Of a DNA stretch of 8,604 nt, positions 6,631-8,604 are shown in pieces (position 1 is the stretch's first letter; each line of letters starts with the position of its first letter). The notes under the pieces are model-generated. The model saw nothing but the letters and a program-made list of their open reading frames with translations, made no database searches and was not told the DNA's origin. The stretch spans positions 1 to 8,604 of the forward strand of contig JAUWJN010000086.1 in the NCBI GenBank assembly GCA_030607655.1. Reading direction: 5' to 3'. Made by a program: the position numbers and the translations under genes. Origin of the DNA: a bacterium. GTDB taxonomy: Bacteria; Armatimonadota; Zipacnadia; Zipacnadales; Zipacnadaceae.

Positions 6631-8154
6631 ATGCGTATCGAGGCCGCACATTTGGGAGTACAGGCTGGCGAGCAGTTTCTGCTCCGTAATGTCTGTTTGG
6701 ATATCACTTCCGATGAATTCGTGCTTATCACTGGCCCTTCGGGCAGTGGTAAAACCACCTTGGTACGGTGTCTGGCAGGACTAATACCTAATGCTTACCA
6801 GTATAGAATCACCGGGAAGGTAACAGTACAGGGGCATAGCACTGTGGATATGGCCCTACCTGAGCTAGCCACCAGGGTAGCCCTGGTATTCCAGCAGCCT
6901 GAGTGTCAGCTTTTTAATCTGTATGTAGAAGAGGAGATAGCCTTTGGGCCCCGAAATCTGGGGCTTTCTGAGCAACAGGTGGCCAGGCGGGTCCAGCGGG
7001 CGTTAGCCGCCGTTGATATTGAGCATTTGCGGACGAGGTCTATCCCCACGTTGTCAGCAGGCGAGAAGCAACGGGTAGCCATTGCCGCAGTGTTAGCCTT
7101 GGAACCCCGCATGCTTATCCTGGACGAGCCTACCGCTAACCTGGACTATCAGGCTGTCAACCACTTGCGCCAAACCGTGGGCCCCTTACACCGGCATTGG
7201 GGAATGGGCATCGTAGTGGTTGAACACCGGGCCGAGGAGTTCAGGGGACTGGCTTCCCGAGAGATTGAACTAGCGCAGGGAGAAATACTCCATGATGGCC
7301 CACCTGGGCCACCAACTACCGCTCAGCCCGCCCGCCAGGCCTGGGAGCAAATTATAAGTACAGTGGACAGTGGACAGTGGGCAGTGGACAGCAACAACTC
7401 CAGGCTGACGACTGACACTGACCACTGTCCACTAGCCGTTATGGAGAATGTCTCGTATAGTTTTGACACCACACCGGTGGTTAGCGATCTAGATTTGGTG
7501 ATATACCCGGGCGAATGCCTTGCCCTGGTGGGACCTAACGGGGCTGGCAAGACCACGGTGGCCCAATTGCTGGCGGGGTTGCTGCGACCTCAGAAAGGAA
7601 CAGTCAAGTACCAGTTTGACGGCGGCCGCGTTCAGTTAGGAAGCGACATTGGCCTGGTCTGCGAGCAGCCCCAGCAGCATTTCTTGTGCGACACTGTAAA
7701 CGAAGAAGTATGGTTGGGCCCGAATAACCTGGGCAATGGCAATGCCGCGGGGATTGAGCAGGTACTGAGAGACCTGCGTCTGGGGCCCCTGAAGAATCGG
7801 GGCCCGCACACTTTGAGTCGGGGGGAGCAGGAGCGAACCGCGGTGGCGGCTGCCCTCAGTCTGGCTCCCCGTCTACTGATATTGGATGAGCCTACCGCTG
7901 GCCAGGATGCTGAGGTCCTCCACGATCTTATGAACCTGGTAGCTTCGTCTGGCAATCGCGGCCGGGGGCTGCTGCTGATTACTCATCATACCGAGACAGT
8001 GCGGCGATGGGCTGACCGAGTTGTTGTGATGGAGAACGGACATATAGTAGCCCAGGGGCCGGTGAAGTCGGAACCGCAGACGATATCCTCTGCTTTGCCG
8101 CGCAGGTTGAGAACCGGCGCTACGCGACTGGATTTTCAGGAGACCAATAAGTGA
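6631..8154 (+). CDS. Duplicated ATPase of an ECF-type (energy-coupling factor) ABC transporter
   Basis: This 507-residue cytoplasmic protein contains two complete ABC ATPase domains, corresponding to a fused EcfA1-EcfA2 pair that powers vitamin or metal uptake with an EcfT scaffold and an S component. First domain (1-235): Walker A GPSGSGKT (35-42), Q-loop FQQPECQLF (87-95), signature LSAGEKQR (141-148), Walker B LILDEP with D165 and E166, and switch His199. Second domain (270-478): Walker A GPNGAGKT (301-308), Q-loop around Q346 (EQPQQHF), signature LSRGEQER (395-402), Walker B LILDEP with D419 and E420, and switch His at 452/453. The Q-x-P-x-x-Q-x-F loops and the following E-E-x-x-x-GP pattern are typical of ECF ATPases. 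All catalytic residues are intact in both halves, so both sites should hydrolyse ATP. The inter-domain linker (about 244-268) is encoded by a palindromic repeat. The stop overlaps the next start by four bases. The family assignment is strong, but the substrate is unknown. Confidence 0.92.
   Translation: MRIEAAHLGVQAGEQFLLRNVCLDITSDEFVLITGPSGSGKTTLVRCLAGLIPNAYQYRITGKVTVQGHSTVDMALPELATRVALVFQQPECQLFNLYVEEEIAFGPRNLGLSEQQVARRVQRALAAVDIEHLRTRSIPTLSAGEKQRVAIAAVLALEPRMLILDEPTANLDYQAVNHLRQTVGPLHRHWGMGIVVVEHRAEEFRGLASREIELAQGEILHDGPPGPPTTAQPARQAWEQIISTVDSGQWAVDSNNSRLTTDTDHCPLAVMENVSYSFDTTPVVSDLDLVIYPGECLALVGPNGAGKTTVAQLLAGLLRPQKGTVKYQFDGGRVQLGSDIGLVCEQPQQHFLCDTVNEEVWLGPNNLGNGNAAGIEQVLRDLRLGPLKNRGPHTLSRGEQERTAVAAALSLAPRLLILDEPTAGQDAEVLHDLMNLVASSGNRGRGLLLITHHTETVRRWADRVVVMENGHIVAQGPVKSEPQTISSALPRRLRTGATRLDFQETNK
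7360..7433. repeat. Palindromic element of 7-base repeats inserted in frame in the ATPase gene
   Basis: The left arm is a tandem array of the heptamer ACAGTGG (7360-7366, 7367-7373, 7374-7380, a variant starting with G at 7381-7387, and a partial unit to 7391). The right arm (7405-7433) is made of degenerate complementary heptamers. The outer 12 bases AGTGGACAGTGG (7362-7373) pair perfectly with CCACTGTCCACT (7422-7433), the inner arms pair imperfectly, and the loop is 7392-7404. From outer arm to outer arm it is 72 bases, a multiple of three. It encodes about residues 244-268 of the ATPase linker without a stop. The layout resembles dispersed heptamer or palindromic repeats such as the STRR sequences of cyanobacteria, though only one copy is visible here. 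Confidence 0.85.
8138..8142 (+). promoter_or_regulatory. Ribosome binding site of the membrane protein gene
   Basis: AGGAG lies 8 bases before the GTG at 8151, inside the end of the ATPase gene, with the same spacing as the ATPase's own site. It supports a GTG start overlapping the ATPase TGA stop (GTGA). Confidence 0.65.
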
Positions 8155-8604
8155 AAGATACTACACGATGGCTGGTTTATGTGGGCTTGTGCGGCGCTTT
8201 ATGGGGGGCAGTTGAGATAAGCCTGGGCGCTTATCTACACGCTCTACATCTGCCCTTGCGGGGGCTGATTCTGTCCGCCATCGGGATCACCATAGCCTTG
8301 GTGGGCAAGTGCTTGGTGCAGCGGCGGGGTACAGTTATTGCCATCGCCACTATTGCTGCGATTCTCAAGATGTTTTCAATGGGGGGAGTAATCCTTTCAC
8401 CTATAGCCGCGATACTGGTTCAAGGCTTGCGGGCTGAACTGGTAACTTTCCCTGCCACCCAGCCCTCGCGTCTGCGGCTGGCGCTGGCAGGAGCGGCGGC
8501 CACTGCCTGGACTTTCTTTCATCCCTTCGTTGGGCAAGGCGTGATAGCCGGCAAGGGGGTATATGTGATATATCTGAAAGTCATTGAGGATGGGACCCAA
8601 GTGC
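8151..8604 (+). CDS. Integral membrane protein, probable S component of the ECF transporter, C-terminus outside the window
   Basis: From a GTG at 8151 the frame stays open for 151 codons to the window edge. The chain is strongly hydrophobic, with likely membrane segments at about 8-28, 36-56, 61-82, 84-98 and 108-127. Charged or polar residues within or between them (E22, H30, H33, R37, K73, R94, E96, H124) could line a substrate site. The 4-base overlap with the duplicated ECF ATPase and the multi-helix layout fit a substrate-binding (S) component of a group II ECF transporter. The alternative is the EcfT transmembrane subunit, but I do not see EcfT's cytoplasmic helices with Ala-Arg-Gly motifs in the visible part. 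I do not recognise a named family that would give the substrate. No signal peptide is expected. Confidence 0.7.
   Translation, partial: MKDTTRWLVYVGLCGALWGAVEISLGAYLHALHLPLRGLILSAIGITIALVGKCLVQRRGTVIAIATIAAILKMFSMGGVILSPIAAILVQGLRAELVTFPATQPSRLRLALAGAAATAWTFFHPFVGQGVIAGKGVYVIYLKVIEDGTQV

Noticed and set aside
7360..7391. Tandem repeats that might suggest a CRISPR array
   Set aside because: The units are 7 bases and contiguous with no spacers, and they lie within an open coding frame.

Overview
The window reads as a piece of chromosome from an anaerobic bacterium of moderate to high GC content. It has two divergent gene blocks separated by a short intergenic region near 5655-5881. I cannot name the organism. 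A soluble formate dehydrogenase with diaphorase subunits, a group II ECF vitamin/metal transporter and an H-X9-DG type prepilin together suggest an anaerobic Bacillota lineage or an uncultured phylum such as Armatimonadota. This is inference only.

Minus strand, 5654 down to 1: a tight three-gene operon for an NAD(P)-linked formate dehydrogenase. It begins with a NuoE-like thioredoxin-fold [2Fe-2S] subunit. Next comes a 1023-residue fusion of a NuoF-like NADH/FMN/Fe-S subunit with a GltD-like NAD(P)H/FAD oxidoreductase. Last is a NuoG/FdhF-type catalytic alpha subunit that runs off the left edge of the window. The first two genes overlap by one base (TAATG) and the second and third are 21 bases apart. 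Every Fe-S ligand set expected for an electron wire from the Mo/W site to the flavins is present. The active-site metal ligand is cysteine, encoded by TGC, not selenocysteine.

Plus strand, 5882 to the right edge: an H-X9-DG type IV pilin-like protein with an unusually long leader. Eleven bases later comes a duplicated ECF transporter ATPase (two complete ABC domains in one chain). It overlaps by four bases (GTGA) a membrane protein cut by the right edge, which is most likely the substrate-binding S component. The spacing suggests co-transcription of all three.

The most unusual local structure is a 72-base palindromic repeat of degenerate 7-base units. It lies in frame inside the ATPase gene and encodes part of the linker between its two ABC domains. 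The most interesting biochemical point is the NuoF-GltD fusion, which places two separate pyridine-nucleotide sites in one subunit of a formate dehydrogenase. That is compatible with an NADP-dependent or electron-bifurcating enzyme. I found no RNA genes, CRISPR arrays or insertion sequences.
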